DNA of 38,801 nt from Egibacter sp. (GCA_003553795.1 PWFH01000010.1:1-38801), one strand, 5' to 3'. Shown: positions 1 through 10,801, numbered from the stretch's first letter. Notes: a model not told the origin generated them from the letters alone. A program made the numbers and translations.

Positions 1-220
1 TGCACGACCAGCACACGGGCTTGTCGCGGAACGTCGCGAGCTCGTCCTCCGCGCCGCAGAAGGTGCACTGGTCGACCGCGGGCCCGATGACGACCCGGTC
101 GGCCTCGAGGGTGATCTCGAGCTCGTCGCCCTCGTCGATACCGAGCTCGTGGCGGAACTGCGACGGGATCACGACGCGTCCGAGGTCGTCGATCTTGCGC
201 CGGATTCCCTGGCCTGCCAT
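1..220 (-). CDS. AbrB/SpoVT-fold transcriptional regulator with C-terminal zinc ribbon (3' end cut by window)
   Basis: This reading frame has no stop inside the window, so only its first 73 codons are visible. It begins at the ATG whose complement is at 218-220. Residues about 5-47 match the swapped-hairpin AbrB/MazE/SpoVT DNA-binding fold, with the family signature DDLGRVVIPSQFR followed by an ELGI-EGDELEI segment. The end of the visible part has CTFC and, 15 residues later, CWSC, a CxxC pair typical of a treble-clef or zinc-ribbon tail. AbrB-like proteins bind DNA as dimers or tetramers and repress growth-phase genes. The gene is transcribed away from metG, with only 67 bases between the two starts, and a TAGTAT hexamer lies 8 bases before its ATG. 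Targets cannot be inferred. Confidence 0.85.
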   Translation of the reverse strand, partial: MAGQGIRRKIDDLGRVVIPSQFRHELGIDEGDELEITLEADRVVIGPAVDQCTFCGAEDELATFRDKPVCWSC

Positions 221-228
221 GGCGGTCG

Positions 229-235
229 ATACTAT
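229..235. promoter_or_regulatory. Overlapping divergent -10 elements for the AbrB-type gene and metG
   Basis: On the plus strand, TACTAT (230-235) fits the actinobacterial -10 pattern TAnnnT and would start a metG transcript near 242, giving a leader of about 45 bases. On the minus strand, TAGTAT (229-234) ends 8 bases before the AbrB-type ATG and would give a leaderless mRNA. The two hexamers occupy nearly the same bases, so the promoters are probably mutually exclusive. No convincing -35 is visible. Confidence 0.45.
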
Positions 236-287
236 CCGGCCGGCCCGCAGCAGACCCGCAAGCCGCGACCTGGCGAGGTACCCACCC

Positions 288-1823
288 ATGGGTAAGGACA
301 CCTACTACCTCACGACGCCGATCTACTACGTCAACGACGTGCCGCACATCGGCCACGCCTACACCACGGTGGCCGCCGACGTGCTCGCCCGCTGGCGCCG
401 CCTCAACGGCGACCGCGTGCACTTTCTCACCGGCACCGACGAGCACGGCCAGAAGGTCGCGCGCGCCGCGGAGGAGCGCGGCATGACCCCGCAGCAGCAC
501 TGCGACGACATCCTTCCGCGGTGGAAGGAGATGCTCGGGCTGCTGCACATCTCCAACGACGACTTCATCCGCACGACCGAGGACCGCCACGAGGCGCGCG
601 TGCAGGAGTTCATGCAGCGCCTCTACGACCAGGGCGACCTCTACAAGTCGACGTACGTCGGGCCGTACTGCGTGCGCTGCGAGGGCTACTACGCCGAGGC
701 CGAGCTCCTCGAGGGCGAGCTCTGCCCGATCCACCGCCAGCCCGTCGAGCGCCTCGAGCAGGAGAACTGGTTCTTCCGCCTCTCGAAGTACGCGCCGGCG
801 CTGCTCGACCTGTACGACGCCCATCCCGGGTTCGTCCAGCCCGACGTGCGCCGCAACGAGGTCCGGGCCTTCGTCGAGGCCGGCCTCGAGGACATCTCCG
901 CCACCCGCACCGAGTTCAGTTGGGGGGTGCCCTGCCCCTGGGACGACGGCCACATCTTCTACGTGTGGTTCGACGCGCTCCTCAACTACATCACCGCCGC
1001 CGGCTACGGCGCCGACGAGGAGGCCTTCTCCCGGCGCTGGCCCGCTGACGTCCACCTCATCGGCAAGGACATCCTGCGCTTCCACGCCGTCTACTGGCCG
1101 GCGATGCTCATCGCCGCCGGCGTCGAGGTGCCCCACCAGGTCTACGCCCACGGCTTCCTGCTCGTCGGCGGGGAGAAGATGGGCAAGTCCAACGCCACAG
1201 GGATCCGCCCATCCGAGCTCGTCGAGCACTTCGGCATCGACTGCTACCGGTACTACTTCCTGCGCGAGATCTCCTTCGGCCAGGACGGCACGTTCAGCTG
1301 GGAGTCGATGGAGGAGCGCTACACCACCGACCTCGCCAACGATCTCGGCAACCTCGTCAACCGCGTCCTCAACATGGTCGGCAGCTACCGCGACGGCGTC
1401 GTGCCCGCGCCTACCGGGGCCGCGGGCGACGCCGAGGCCCAGCTCTCCCGGGATCGCGAGACCGCCCTGGCCGGACTCGCGGCCTTCGATCGCCTCGCCT
1501 TCAAGAAGGGGCTCGAGGACCTCTGGCAGCTCGTCGGCGGCGTGAACCGCTACGTCGAGGCGCGCCAGCCGTGGGCGCTGAACAAGCAGGGCGCCGACGA
1601 CGACCTCGACCGGGTCCTCTACGAGTGCGTCGACGCGCTGCGGGTCATCGCCGTGCTCACGAGCCCGGTCATGCCCGACATGGCCCAGAGCCTGTGGGCC
1701 AAGCTCGGCCTCGACGAGGCGCTCGAGGACCAGCGCCTGCCCGAGGCCGGTGAGCCGGGCGGGCTGGTGCCGGGGGTGCGCACCGAGCGCGGGCAGGTGC
1801 TCTTCCCCAAGCTCGAGGAGTAG
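288..1823 (+). CDS. metG: Methionyl-tRNA synthetase
   Basis: Charges tRNA-Met with methionine in the cytoplasm. The 511-residue protein has the class I signatures HIGH at residues 20-23 and KMGKS (variant of KMSKS) at 297-301. Between them is a single zinc knuckle (CVRC followed by ELCPIH), like the short Thermus type rather than the two-knuckle E. coli form. No C-terminal EMAP/tRNA-binding extension is present, and length is normal for the short form. I chose the ATG at 288, preceded by GAGGT; the frame stays open upstream to position 21, but that part is low-complexity, antisense to the AbrB-type gene and outside the family. It is followed 51 bases later by a sigma-factor gene. In M. tuberculosis metS also lies next to tatD. 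Confidence 0.97.
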   Translation: MGKDTYYLTTPIYYVNDVPHIGHAYTTVAADVLARWRRLNGDRVHFLTGTDEHGQKVARAAEERGMTPQQHCDDILPRWKEMLGLLHISNDDFIRTTEDRHEARVQEFMQRLYDQGDLYKSTYVGPYCVRCEGYYAEAELLEGELCPIHRQPVERLEQENWFFRLSKYAPALLDLYDAHPGFVQPDVRRNEVRAFVEAGLEDISATRTEFSWGVPCPWDDGHIFYVWFDALLNYITAAGYGADEEAFSRRWPADVHLIGKDILRFHAVYWPAMLIAAGVEVPHQVYAHGFLLVGGEKMGKSNATGIRPSELVEHFGIDCYRYYFLREISFGQDGTFSWESMEERYTTDLANDLGNLVNRVLNMVGSYRDGVVPAPTGAAGDAEAQLSRDRETALAGLAAFDRLAFKKGLEDLWQLVGGVNRYVEARQPWALNKQGADDDLDRVLYECVDALRVIAVLTSPVMPDMAQSLWAKLGLDEALEDQRLPEAGEPGGLVPGVRTERGQVLFPKLEE

Positions 1824-1874
1824 ACGCCGCCGTGGGACAACCTCGCCCGTCGCTCGCGCGTCGAGGGGGGCGAC

Positions 1875-2519
1875 ATGGCCACGGCGACCCTCCTGCGCGG
1901 TGGCGCGAGCGTGACCGGCGCCCGCGCCGTCGGCGGCGCGCCACCGGGTGCGCCGCCGAGGCCCCCATCGGCGACCGGCGCGGTCGGGCCGCGCGCCGCC
2001 GTGGCTGACGACGCGCGGGGCGACGAGGCGTTCGCCGAGCTCTACGCCGCGCACTACGCCGAGGCGGTGCGTCTGGCCTACCTGCTCTGCGGGCAGCAGG
2101 AGCGCGCCGAGGACGCCGTCGCCGATGCCTTCGTCAAGGTCTGGCGGGCCTGGCGGCGTGGGCGCATCGACAGCCCGCGGGCCTACATCCGCCGCGCGGT
2201 CGTCAACACCGTCAACTCGCGCTTCCGCCGCCTCGCGCTCGAGCGTCGGGAGCTCACCCGGCGCTCCGGTGATGCTCGGGGTGCCCGCGCCGACGACGAG
2301 CAGGTCAGCGAGCGCGACGCGCTGTTCACCGCGCTGGCGCAGCTGCCGCAGCGGCAGCGCACCGCGATCGTGCTGCGCTACTGGGAGGACCTCTCCGAGG
2401 CCGACACCGCTGAGGTCATGGGGGTGGCCACCGGCACGGTCAAGTCGAGTGTCTCCCGTGGCATCGCCAGCCTCCGCGAGCTCGTCGGCGACCGCCCCGA
2501 CGAGGGCGGGGCCGGCTGA
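1875..2519 (+). CDS. SigE-family ECF RNA polymerase sigma factor
   Basis: A 214-residue group IV (extracytoplasmic-function) sigma factor. Region 2 spans about residues 53-120 (FAELYAAHYAEAVRLAYLL, then an acidic AEDAVADAFVKVWRAW helix). Region 4 spans about 152-204 (LPQRQRTAIVLRYWEDLS, then a helix-turn-helix around VATGTVKSSVSRG). This resembles the actinobacterial SigE-family cluster. The ATG at 1875 follows a GAGGGGGG ribosome-binding site, but the first 42 residues are low-complexity Ala/Gly/Pro, and an in-frame GTG at 2001 (start VADDARGDEAF) is a possible alternative. Its TGA overlaps the next start by one base (TGATG), so it is translationally coupled to a membrane protein likely to act as its anti-sigma factor. 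The signal sensed is unknown. Confidence 0.9.
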   Translation: MATATLLRGGASVTGARAVGGAPPGAPPRPPSATGAVGPRAAVADDARGDEAFAELYAAHYAEAVRLAYLLCGQQERAEDAVADAFVKVWRAWRRGRIDSPRAYIRRAVVNTVNSRFRRLALERRELTRRSGDARGARADDEQVSERDALFTALAQLPQRQRTAIVLRYWEDLSEADTAEVMGVATGTVKSSVSRGIASLRELVGDRPDEGGAG

Positions 2520-3826
2520 TGGCCGACCTCGAGGAGCGCCTGCGCGCGAGCCTGCACGACCGCGCCGGCGACGTGGCCGCCGGTCCCGAGCGCGCCGAGG
2601 CGGTCAGACGCCAGGTCCTGCGTCGTCGCCGCAGGCGCTCGGCGGCGCCGGTCGTCGGTGCGGCGGCCGTCGTCCTCGCCGCGCTCGCCGTCGCGCCGAC
2701 GTGGTTGGCCGCCCCGACGGAGGTCGCCGTGGACCCCGAGCCCGGCGAGGTCGCCGAGGACGCCGCTGAGGCGCCCGCCGGGACGGCGCCGCCCGAGCCC
2801 GGAGACGAGGGCCCGCGAGCGGCCCCTGAGCCCGGCGCCGACGCCGCCCCGTCCGACGGTGAGGCCGGCTTCGCGCCTGCCGAGGTCGACCCCCTCGTCC
2901 CGCTCGAGCGCGTCGAGGGGCTGCGGCAGCGCCTCGGGTCGCTGGCGCTGCTCGAGGAGGACGGTGCGCTTCGCGTCGTGGGCGGCGAGCCGGGTCCCGT
3001 CGCGACCGGGCCTCCGGGCGTGGGGCCTCTGGCGGTCGCCGCGCGCGGCGACGGCGTGCGGGTCGCCTACCGCCTGGGCTCCGCCGCCGCGCCTCCGGCA
3101 GGCTGCCTCGACGTCCTCGTCCTGCGCGACGTCGCCACCGGCCGCGAGGCCGAGGTGTCGACGTCGTGCCCCGGGCCGGCGGCCTTCGCGCCCAGTGGCC
3201 AGCAGCTCGCCTGGATCGAGGAGGGCGCGACGCTGCGCGTCGTCGACGTCGAGGGCGCGCTCGAGGGGGACGCCGAGCAGTGGCGCTGGTCGCTCGCGGC
3301 CGACGGTGACCTCGCGGTGCGCGCCTGGCTCGGCAGCGACGCCGGATGGCGGCTCGTCGTCGCCGAGGCGACCGACGGTGCCGACCGCTGGCACGCGCTC
3401 CCGCTCGAGCGCGAGGACGACGGGGGGCTCGCGCTGGCCGGCGACCGGGAGGGGCTCCCCCCTGAGGCGGCGCTCGAGCGGCACGGCCTCGACCCCTTCG
3501 CGCTCGCGCCGGCCGAACCGGTGTCCGTGCACCATGCCGAGGTCGACCTCCTCGGTGTCGACGAAGCCGGCGAGGCGCGGCTGCGTCGCGGTGCCCTGGG
3601 CTCGGAGGGTCGGCGCGACCTCGCCCTCGGCGGTGACGTCGCCGCCGCGCTCGCCGCCGACGACGCCGAGCCGTGGCTCACCTCGCAGGGACGCGACACC
3701 CTGCTCGGCGACGGCCGAGGAGGGGTCTGGCACGTGCGGCATCCCGCTACCGTCGACGACACCGCGGAGGTCACCGAGCTGCCGGCTGCGTGGGCGGCCG
3801 CGGCGTTGCACCCGGGAGAGCGCTGA
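2519..3826 (+). CDS. Single-pass membrane protein, putative anti-sigma factor with extracytoplasmic sensor region
   Basis: The 435-residue protein has a short charged cytoplasmic segment (1-41, ending in a run of arginines), one hydrophobic segment at about 42-65, an Ala/Pro/Glu-rich linker (about 70-125) and a large outside region. The outside part has TolB/beta-propeller-like elements (AFAPSGQQLAWIEEG, TLRVVDVEG) and a few cysteines that could form disulfides. I see no HxxxCxxC zinc-binding anti-sigma motif. The role is inferred from its one-base overlap with the sigma-factor gene and its topology, since ECF sigma factors are usually followed by their membrane anti-sigma. It could instead be a sigma-regulated lipoprotein-like sensor. 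Function is otherwise unrecognised. Confidence 0.7.
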   Translation: MADLEERLRASLHDRAGDVAAGPERAEAVRRQVLRRRRRRSAAPVVGAAAVVLAALAVAPTWLAAPTEVAVDPEPGEVAEDAAEAPAGTAPPEPGDEGPRAAPEPGADAAPSDGEAGFAPAEVDPLVPLERVEGLRQRLGSLALLEEDGALRVVGGEPGPVATGPPGVGPLAVAARGDGVRVAYRLGSAAAPPAGCLDVLVLRDVATGREAEVSTSCPGPAAFAPSGQQLAWIEEGATLRVVDVEGALEGDAEQWRWSLAADGDLAVRAWLGSDAGWRLVVAEATDGADRWHALPLEREDDGGLALAGDREGLPPEAALERHGLDPFALAPAEPVSVHHAEVDLLGVDEAGEARLRRGALGSEGRRDLALGGDVAAALAADDAEPWLTSQGRDTLLGDGRGGVWHVRHPATVDDTAEVTELPAAWAAAALHPGER

Positions 3827-3906
3827 GCGCACGGTCTCGGGCTCGTGCCGGCGACCACGGCCCGGCGGTGGGCGTCAGCGCCGTAGTCGGTTGGACGGCG
3901 AGGGGC

Positions 3907-3912
3907 TATCCT
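3907..3912 (+). promoter_or_regulatory. Putative -10 element upstream of tatD
   Basis: TATCCT fits TAnnnT and sits about 65 bases before the tatD start in the 150-base gap after the membrane-protein gene. The surrounding 11 bases TATCCTGCCGC recur exactly at 10802-10812 before rplY. The rest of the gap holds nothing else I recognise. Confidence 0.4.
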
Positions 3913-3976
3913 GCCGCATTGCTCACATCCCGCCCGCGAGACGGATCGTGCGGCCCACCGCCGCCGGAGGCCCTTC

Positions 3977-6583
<2,607 letters not shown>

Positions 6584-6652
6584 GGCGCTCGGGCGCGCCG
6601 TGGCCGGCGCCGGTGTCCACCTGCGGCCCCCCCGGCCGGCGGCAACGGCCGA

Positions 6653-6675
6653 CCGGCCCGCTTTGGCGGGGCCGG
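6653..6675 (+). terminator. Strong GC hairpin after rsmA
   Basis: CCGGCCCGC, loop TTTG, then GCGGGGCCGG form a 9-10 bp stem with one bulged base. It lies in the gap between rsmA and ispE, just before the putative ispE promoter. There is no T-run, as is common for actinobacterial terminators. It could also be a leader structure if transcription starts upstream. Confidence 0.45.
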
Positions 6676-6686
6676 CGGACCGCCCG

Positions 6687-6692
6687 TACGAT
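6687..6692 (+). promoter_or_regulatory. Putative -10 element of ispE
   Basis: TACGAT fits TAnnnT, lies directly after the hairpin at 6653-6675 and would give a leader of about 55 bases to the ispE start. No clear -35 is seen. Confidence 0.35.
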
Positions 6693-6755
6693 CCTCGCTG
6701 TTCATGCTCACGAGCCGCGCGGCCGAGCGCCGTTGGGTGCGCGCGGCGGGGAGGG

Positions 6756-7754
6756 ATGCCCGGGGTGGCGTCGGAGACGGTCCCGCACGGTCCGCACGTC
6801 GCCGTGCGCGTCCCCGCGAAGGTCAACCTCTTCCTGTCGGTGCGCGGCATCCGCGACGACGGCTACCACGAGCTCACGACCGTGTTGCAGACCGTCGGCG
6901 TCTTCGACGAGCTGCGCGCGTCGCTCGCCGGACCGCCGGGGCGCGGGCAGCATCCCGCGGCGCGGCGGCACATGCGCCTCGAGCTCGCCCACGACGACAT
7001 CGCAGGGTTGCCGGCCGCCTCGGAGAACCTCGCGATGCGCGCGGCGCTCGCGCTCGCGCGTGCCGCGGGGGTGATCGACGGCGCGCCGAGCGTGCGTGAG
7101 GGCGGCCCCCGCACCGTGATCGAGCTCGACAAGGCGATCCCTGTCGCCGGAGGCATGGCGGGGGGCTCCGCCGATGCCGCCGCGGCGCTCGTCGCCCTCA
7201 ACGAGCTGTGGGGTTGCGCGCTGCCGCGGGAGCGGCTCAAGGAGCTCGGTGCCGAGCTCGGCAGCGACGTGCCGTTCTGCGTCGTGGGCGGCACGGCCTT
7301 GGCGACCGGCCGCGGGACGTCCCTCGCCCGGGTGCTCTGTAGGGGGGAGTTCACCTGGCTCGCGCTCCTCGACGACGAGCCCCTGTCCACCGCGGCGGTC
7401 TACCGTGAGTGGGACGCCCGCTGCGCGCCGAGCGAGGTCGAGCCCGATGCCGTGCTGCAGGCCCTGCGGGCCTGCGATCCCGAGGCGCTCGGCGCGGCGC
7501 TGCACAACGACCTCGAGCCGGCGGCGTTCGCGCTGCGCCCCGACCTCGCCGAGCGCAAGCGCCTGCTGCTCGACGCCGGCGCGTTCGGTGCCGTGCTCTC
7601 CGGCAGCGGTCCCACGATGCTCGGCCTCGCGGCCGGCCCCGCCCACGCTCGGGAGATCGCCGCGCGGCTGTCGCCCGACATCGGACGCACGGTGATCGCA
7701 ACCTCGCCAGCCGGTGGCCCGGAGCTCCGCCGCGACGCGGGCGCTGAGCGGTGA
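6756..7754 (+). CDS. ispE: 4-diphosphocytidyl-2-C-methyl-D-erythritol kinase
   Basis: GHMP-superfamily kinase that phosphorylates the 2-hydroxyl of CDP-ME in the MEP route to isoprenoids. Visible are the N-terminal PAKVNLFLSVRG motif (Lys22), GYHEL, the ATP-binding glycine loop PVAGGMAGGSADAAAAL (129-145, with the catalytic Asp at 140) and the C-terminal LSGSGPTMLGL motif. Length (332 residues) is slightly above usual because of a longer loop after residue 55. Start is uncertain: the ATG at 6756 abuts the GGGGAGGG ribosome site, so the in-frame GTG at 6765 is equally likely. It follows rsmA as in other actinobacteria, but apparently from its own promoter. Confidence 0.95.
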   Translation: MPGVASETVPHGPHVAVRVPAKVNLFLSVRGIRDDGYHELTTVLQTVGVFDELRASLAGPPGRGQHPAARRHMRLELAHDDIAGLPAASENLAMRAALALARAAGVIDGAPSVREGGPRTVIELDKAIPVAGGMAGGSADAAAALVALNELWGCALPRERLKELGAELGSDVPFCVVGGTALATGRGTSLARVLCRGEFTWLALLDDEPLSTAAVYREWDARCAPSEVEPDAVLQALRACDPEALGAALHNDLEPAAFALRPDLAERKRLLLDAGAFGAVLSGSGPTMLGLAAGPAHAREIAARLSPDIGRTVIATSPAGGPELRRDAGAER

Positions 7755-7784
7755 GCCCGGTCTCACCGACGTCGGATCCTCCGC

Positions 7785-7790
7785 TACAGT
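7785..7790 (+). promoter_or_regulatory. Putative -10 element of tRNA-Gln
   Basis: TACAGT fits TAnnnT and lies 30 bases before the mature tRNA 5' end, allowing a short 5' leader for RNase P. Confidence 0.4.
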
Positions 7791-7820
7791 GAGGTGCCGC
7801 AGAGGCTGTGGGGCTGGTGA

Positions 7821-7894
7821 TGGGAGGTGGTGAAATGGCATCACGCCGTCCTTTGGAGTCGGAGTTGAAGGTTCGATCCCTTCCCTCCCAGCCA
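7821..7894 (+). tRNA. tRNA-Gln (anticodon UUG)
   Basis: The sequence folds as a cloverleaf: 7-bp acceptor TGGGAGG/CCTCCCA (with the U1-A72 pair typical of glutamine tRNAs), D stem GTGA/TCAC, anticodon loop CTTTGGA with anticodon TTG, a 4-base variable loop and T arm GAAGG-TTCGATC-CCTTC. The discriminator is G (7891) and CCA is encoded (7892-7894). One T-T mismatch sits in the anticodon stem (CCGTC/GTCGG). A tRNA-Gln next to glmU is a recurring actinobacterial arrangement. Confidence 0.93.
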
Positions 7895-7926
7895 TCCCAG
7901 CTCAGCGACAGGGAGCCGCCACGCCG

Positions 7927-9321
7927 ATGAGTCGCGCCGCCATCGTCCTCGCCGCCGGCAAGGGCACCCGTTTCCGGTCGGACCTCGCGAAGGTCCTCCA
8001 CCCCGTCGTGGGTCGCACGATGCTGCGCTGGGTGCTCGAGGCGCTACGGCCCCTCGAACTCGACCGCATCGTCGTCGTCGTCGGCCACCAGGCCGCCGAC
8101 GTGGTCGCCGAGGCCGAGGCCGCGGGGCTCCCGGGGCTCGTCACCGTCACCCAGCCCGAGCAGCTCGGCACCGGCCATGCGGTGCGCTGCGCCTCCGAGG
8201 AGGGCGCGCTCGAGGGCATCGACGAGGTGCTCGTCCTGCCCGGCGACGTCCCGCTGCTCGAGCCCGAGCCGCTCGCCGCGCTGCTCGCCGACGCCGGACA
8301 GCGCGCGGCGACGATCCTCGCCTTCGAGCCGGCCGATCCCGGCGGCTACGGGCGGCTCGTGCGTGACGAGGACGGCACGGTCACCCGCATCGTCGAGCAT
8401 CGTGACGCCACCGACGCCGAGCGCGCGATCACCGAGGCCAACAGCGGCATCTACGCCTTCGACCGCGCCGCCCTCGAGGACGGGCTCACCCGCCTCGCCG
8501 CCGACAACGTGCAGGGCGAGGAGTACCTCACCGACGTCATCGCTCCGCTCGTGCCCCGCGGGGTCGGGGCGGTGACCGCCCCCGCCGGGCTCGTCAGCGG
8601 CGTCAACGATCGCGCCCAGCTCGCCGAGGCCGGCGCGGTCCTGCGGCGGCGCATCCTCACCCGGCTCATGCGCGAGGGGGTGAGCATCATCGACCCTGAC
8701 GCCACCTACGTCGACGCCGAGGTCCGGGTGGGCGTCGACGCCGTGCTGCGGCCCGGCACCCACCTCGAGGGGGCGACGACCGTCGGCGCCGGGGCCGACG
8801 TGGGGCCGGCGACGCGGCTCGTCGACAGCGCCGTCGGGGAGGGCGCGACGGTCGCGCAATCGGTGGTCCTCGGCGCGGAGATCGGCGAGCACGCGACGGT
8901 CGGGCCGTTCAGCTACGTGCGCGCCGGCACGCGTCTGGCCACCGGTGGCAAGATCGGCGCCTTCGTCGAGACGAAGAACGCCGAGATCGGAGAGGGCGCG
9001 AAGGTGCCGCACCTCTCCTACGTCGGCGACGCCGAGATCGGCGCCGGGGCGAACATCGGCGCGGCGACGGTCACCGTGAACTACGACGGCTTCGCCAAGC
9101 ACCGCACGGTCATCGGTCCCGGGGCGCGCATCGGCAGCGACACGATGCTCGTCGCGCCGGTCACCGTCGGCGCCGAGGGCTACACCGGCGCCGGGTCGGT
9201 CATCACCAGCGACGTCCCCGACGGCGCGCTCGCGGTGGCCCGCAGCGAGCAACGCATCATCGAAGGGTACGCCGAGCGCAAGCGCGCCAAGCACGAGCGC
9301 AGCCAGAGGGACAGCTCCTGA
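7927..9321 (+). CDS. glmU: Bifunctional N-acetylglucosamine-1-phosphate uridyltransferase / glucosamine-1-phosphate acetyltransferase
   Basis: Makes UDP-GlcNAc for peptidoglycan and envelope polymers in two steps. The 464-residue protein starts with the pyrophosphorylase domain (signature LAAGKGTRF at 8-16, then QLGTGHAV and GDVPLL). After about residue 235 it continues as a left-handed beta-helix acetyltransferase with hexapeptide repeats (GAGADVG, IGEGAKV, IGAGANIGA) and the active-site stretch FVETKNAEIG. Length is normal. ATG at 7927 follows GGGAG. The stop overlaps the prs ATG by one base (TGATG), so glmU and prs are coupled, as in many bacteria. Confidence 0.97.
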   Translation: MSRAAIVLAAGKGTRFRSDLAKVLHPVVGRTMLRWVLEALRPLELDRIVVVVGHQAADVVAEAEAAGLPGLVTVTQPEQLGTGHAVRCASEEGALEGIDEVLVLPGDVPLLEPEPLAALLADAGQRAATILAFEPADPGGYGRLVRDEDGTVTRIVEHRDATDAERAITEANSGIYAFDRAALEDGLTRLAADNVQGEEYLTDVIAPLVPRGVGAVTAPAGLVSGVNDRAQLAEAGAVLRRRILTRLMREGVSIIDPDATYVDAEVRVGVDAVLRPGTHLEGATTVGAGADVGPATRLVDSAVGEGATVAQSVVLGAEIGEHATVGPFSYVRAGTRLATGGKIGAFVETKNAEIGEGAKVPHLSYVGDAEIGAGANIGAATVTVNYDGFAKHRTVIGPGARIGSDTMLVAPVTVGAEGYTGAGSVITSDVPDGALAVARSEQRIIEGYAERKRAKHERSQRDSS

Positions 9322-10289
9322 TGGAGATCACGACGAAGAAGCGGATGCAGATCTTCACGGGGCGTGGCTACCCCGCGATGTCGAAGGAGGTCGCCGACCA
9401 CCTCGGCATGCGCCTCGGCGACGTCGAGCTCAAGGACTTCTCCAACGGCGAGATCTACGTGCGCTACCAGGAGAACGTCCGGGGGTCGGATGTCTTCGTC
9501 ATCCAGACCCACTGCGAGCCGATCAACCAGAACATCATGGAGCAGCTCATCATGATCGAGGCCGCCAAGCGCGCCTCGGCCAAGCGCATCACCGCGATCT
9601 GCCCCTTCTACGGCTACAGCCGCCAGGACAAGAAGGCGAAGTCCCGGGAGCCGATCACCGCGCGACTGCTCGCCGACATGCTCACCGTCGCCGGCGCCGA
9701 CCGCGTCGTCTCCGTCGACCTCCACTCCCAGCAGGTCCAGGGCTTCTTCGACCAGCCGCTCGACTCGCTCACCGCGCTGCCGCTGCTCGTCGACTGGCTG
9801 CGGGAGCGCTTCCCGAGCAAGGAGATCGTCGTCGCGAGCCCCGACGCCGGCCGGGTCAACCTCATGGAGAAGTTCCTCACCAGGCTTCCGGAGGCCTCGC
9901 CGGCGTACCTCGCCAAGACCCGCACCGGGCACAACGTCTCGAAGACCCTCGGCGTCACCGGCGACGTCGCCGGCGCGACCGTCGTGCTCGTCGACGACAT
10001 GATCGACACCGCGGGCACGATCTGCGGCGCGGCGGAGGCCCTCATGGAGCGCGGCGCCAAGCGCGTCCTCGCCCTGGCCACCCATCCGGTCCTGTCGGGC
10101 CCGGCGTGCCGGCGACTGCAGGCCGCGCCGATCGAGCGGGTCGTCGTGACGAACACCCTGCCGCTGCCGCCCTGCCACGAGCTCGACAAGATCGAGGTCG
10201 TGTCGATCGCGCCGATCGTGGCGAGCACGATGAAGGCGATCTTCGAGGACCAGTCCGTGAGCGAGCTCTTCGACGACCAGAACCAGTGA
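9321..10289 (+). CDS. prs: Ribose-phosphate pyrophosphokinase (PRPP synthetase)
   Basis: Transfers pyrophosphate from ATP to ribose 5-phosphate to give PRPP for nucleotides, His, Trp and, in actinobacteria, arabinan precursors. The 322-residue protein shows the class I features: the regulatory-flexible region with CPFYGYSRQDKKAKSREP, the metal-binding segment VDLHSQQVQGFF, and the PRPP-binding loop VVLVDDMIDTAGT. Length is typical. Its ATG overlaps the glmU stop, and its TGA is overlapped by the GTG of the following LysM gene (GTGA). Confidence 0.97.
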   Translation: MEITTKKRMQIFTGRGYPAMSKEVADHLGMRLGDVELKDFSNGEIYVRYQENVRGSDVFVIQTHCEPINQNIMEQLIMIEAAKRASAKRITAICPFYGYSRQDKKAKSREPITARLLADMLTVAGADRVVSVDLHSQQVQGFFDQPLDSLTALPLLVDWLRERFPSKEIVVASPDAGRVNLMEKFLTRLPEASPAYLAKTRTGHNVSKTLGVTGDVAGATVVLVDDMIDTAGTICGAAEALMERGAKRVLALATHPVLSGPACRRLQAAPIERVVVTNTLPLPPCHELDKIEVVSIAPIVASTMKAIFEDQSVSELFDDQNQ

Positions 10290-10744
10290 TCCCCCAGGCG
10301 CTCAAATGGGTTGCCGCGGCGGTGGGCATCATCATCGTCGTCGCTGTCAGCGTGCCGCTCGCCATCAACGCGATGCTCGGGACGGTCGAGTTCACCGACG
10401 ACAGCGGCCTCTTCGAGACCACCCCGATGGAGGACCCCCTGCCCACGCCCGCGCCGGGCGAGCTCGACGACCTCGACGACGGGGCCGAGGAGGAGGGTGA
10501 CGACGAGGGCGAGGACGCCGAGGACCGCGAGACCGCCGAGGACGCCGAGGTCGTCACCAACGGCGACGAGGACGATGCCGACGACGACGACGGGCAGACC
10601 TACACCGTCGAGAGCGGCGACACCCTCTACTCCATCGCCGAGGAGGTCTACGGCGACGGCAACCGCTGGAGCGAGATCGCCGAGGCCAACGGCATCGACG
10701 ACCAGTCGGGGCTGACCGTCGGTCAGGAGCTCGACATCCCCTGA
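10286..10744 (+). CDS. Membrane-anchored LysM protein with acidic linker
   Basis: A 152-residue protein with an N-terminal membrane segment (about 8-29, WVAAAVGIIIVVAVSVPLAI). A very acidic, disordered linker follows (about 50-102, runs of Asp/Glu), and then one LysM domain (about 103-152: TYTVESGDTLYSIAEEVYG, LTVGQELDIP). LysM binds peptidoglycan or chitin-like glycans, so the protein likely tethers the membrane to the wall. The start is a GTG overlapping the prs stop by 4 bases; the frame is open upstream inside prs but that part is not plausible protein. M. tuberculosis has a lipoprotein gene (lpqT) in this position, so an envelope protein here is conserved in kind, not sequence. No catalytic domain is seen. 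Confidence 0.85.
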   Translation: MIPQALKWVAAAVGIIIVVAVSVPLAINAMLGTVEFTDDSGLFETTPMEDPLPTPAPGELDDLDDGAEEEGDDEGEDAEDRETAEDAEVVTNGDEDDADDDDGQTYTVESGDTLYSIAEEVYGDGNRWSEIAEANGIDDQSGLTVGQELDIP

Positions 10745-10801
10745 GCCCGGCCGTGGCCCGCTCGGCGGCGCGTCGCGCTGGCACGTCCGCGGGCGGGGCA
10801 G

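Noticed and set aside
21-287. N-terminal extension of MetG
   Set aside because: In frame, but antisense to the AbrB-type gene, lacking family similarity, and the ATG at 288 has a ribosome-binding site and gives normal length.
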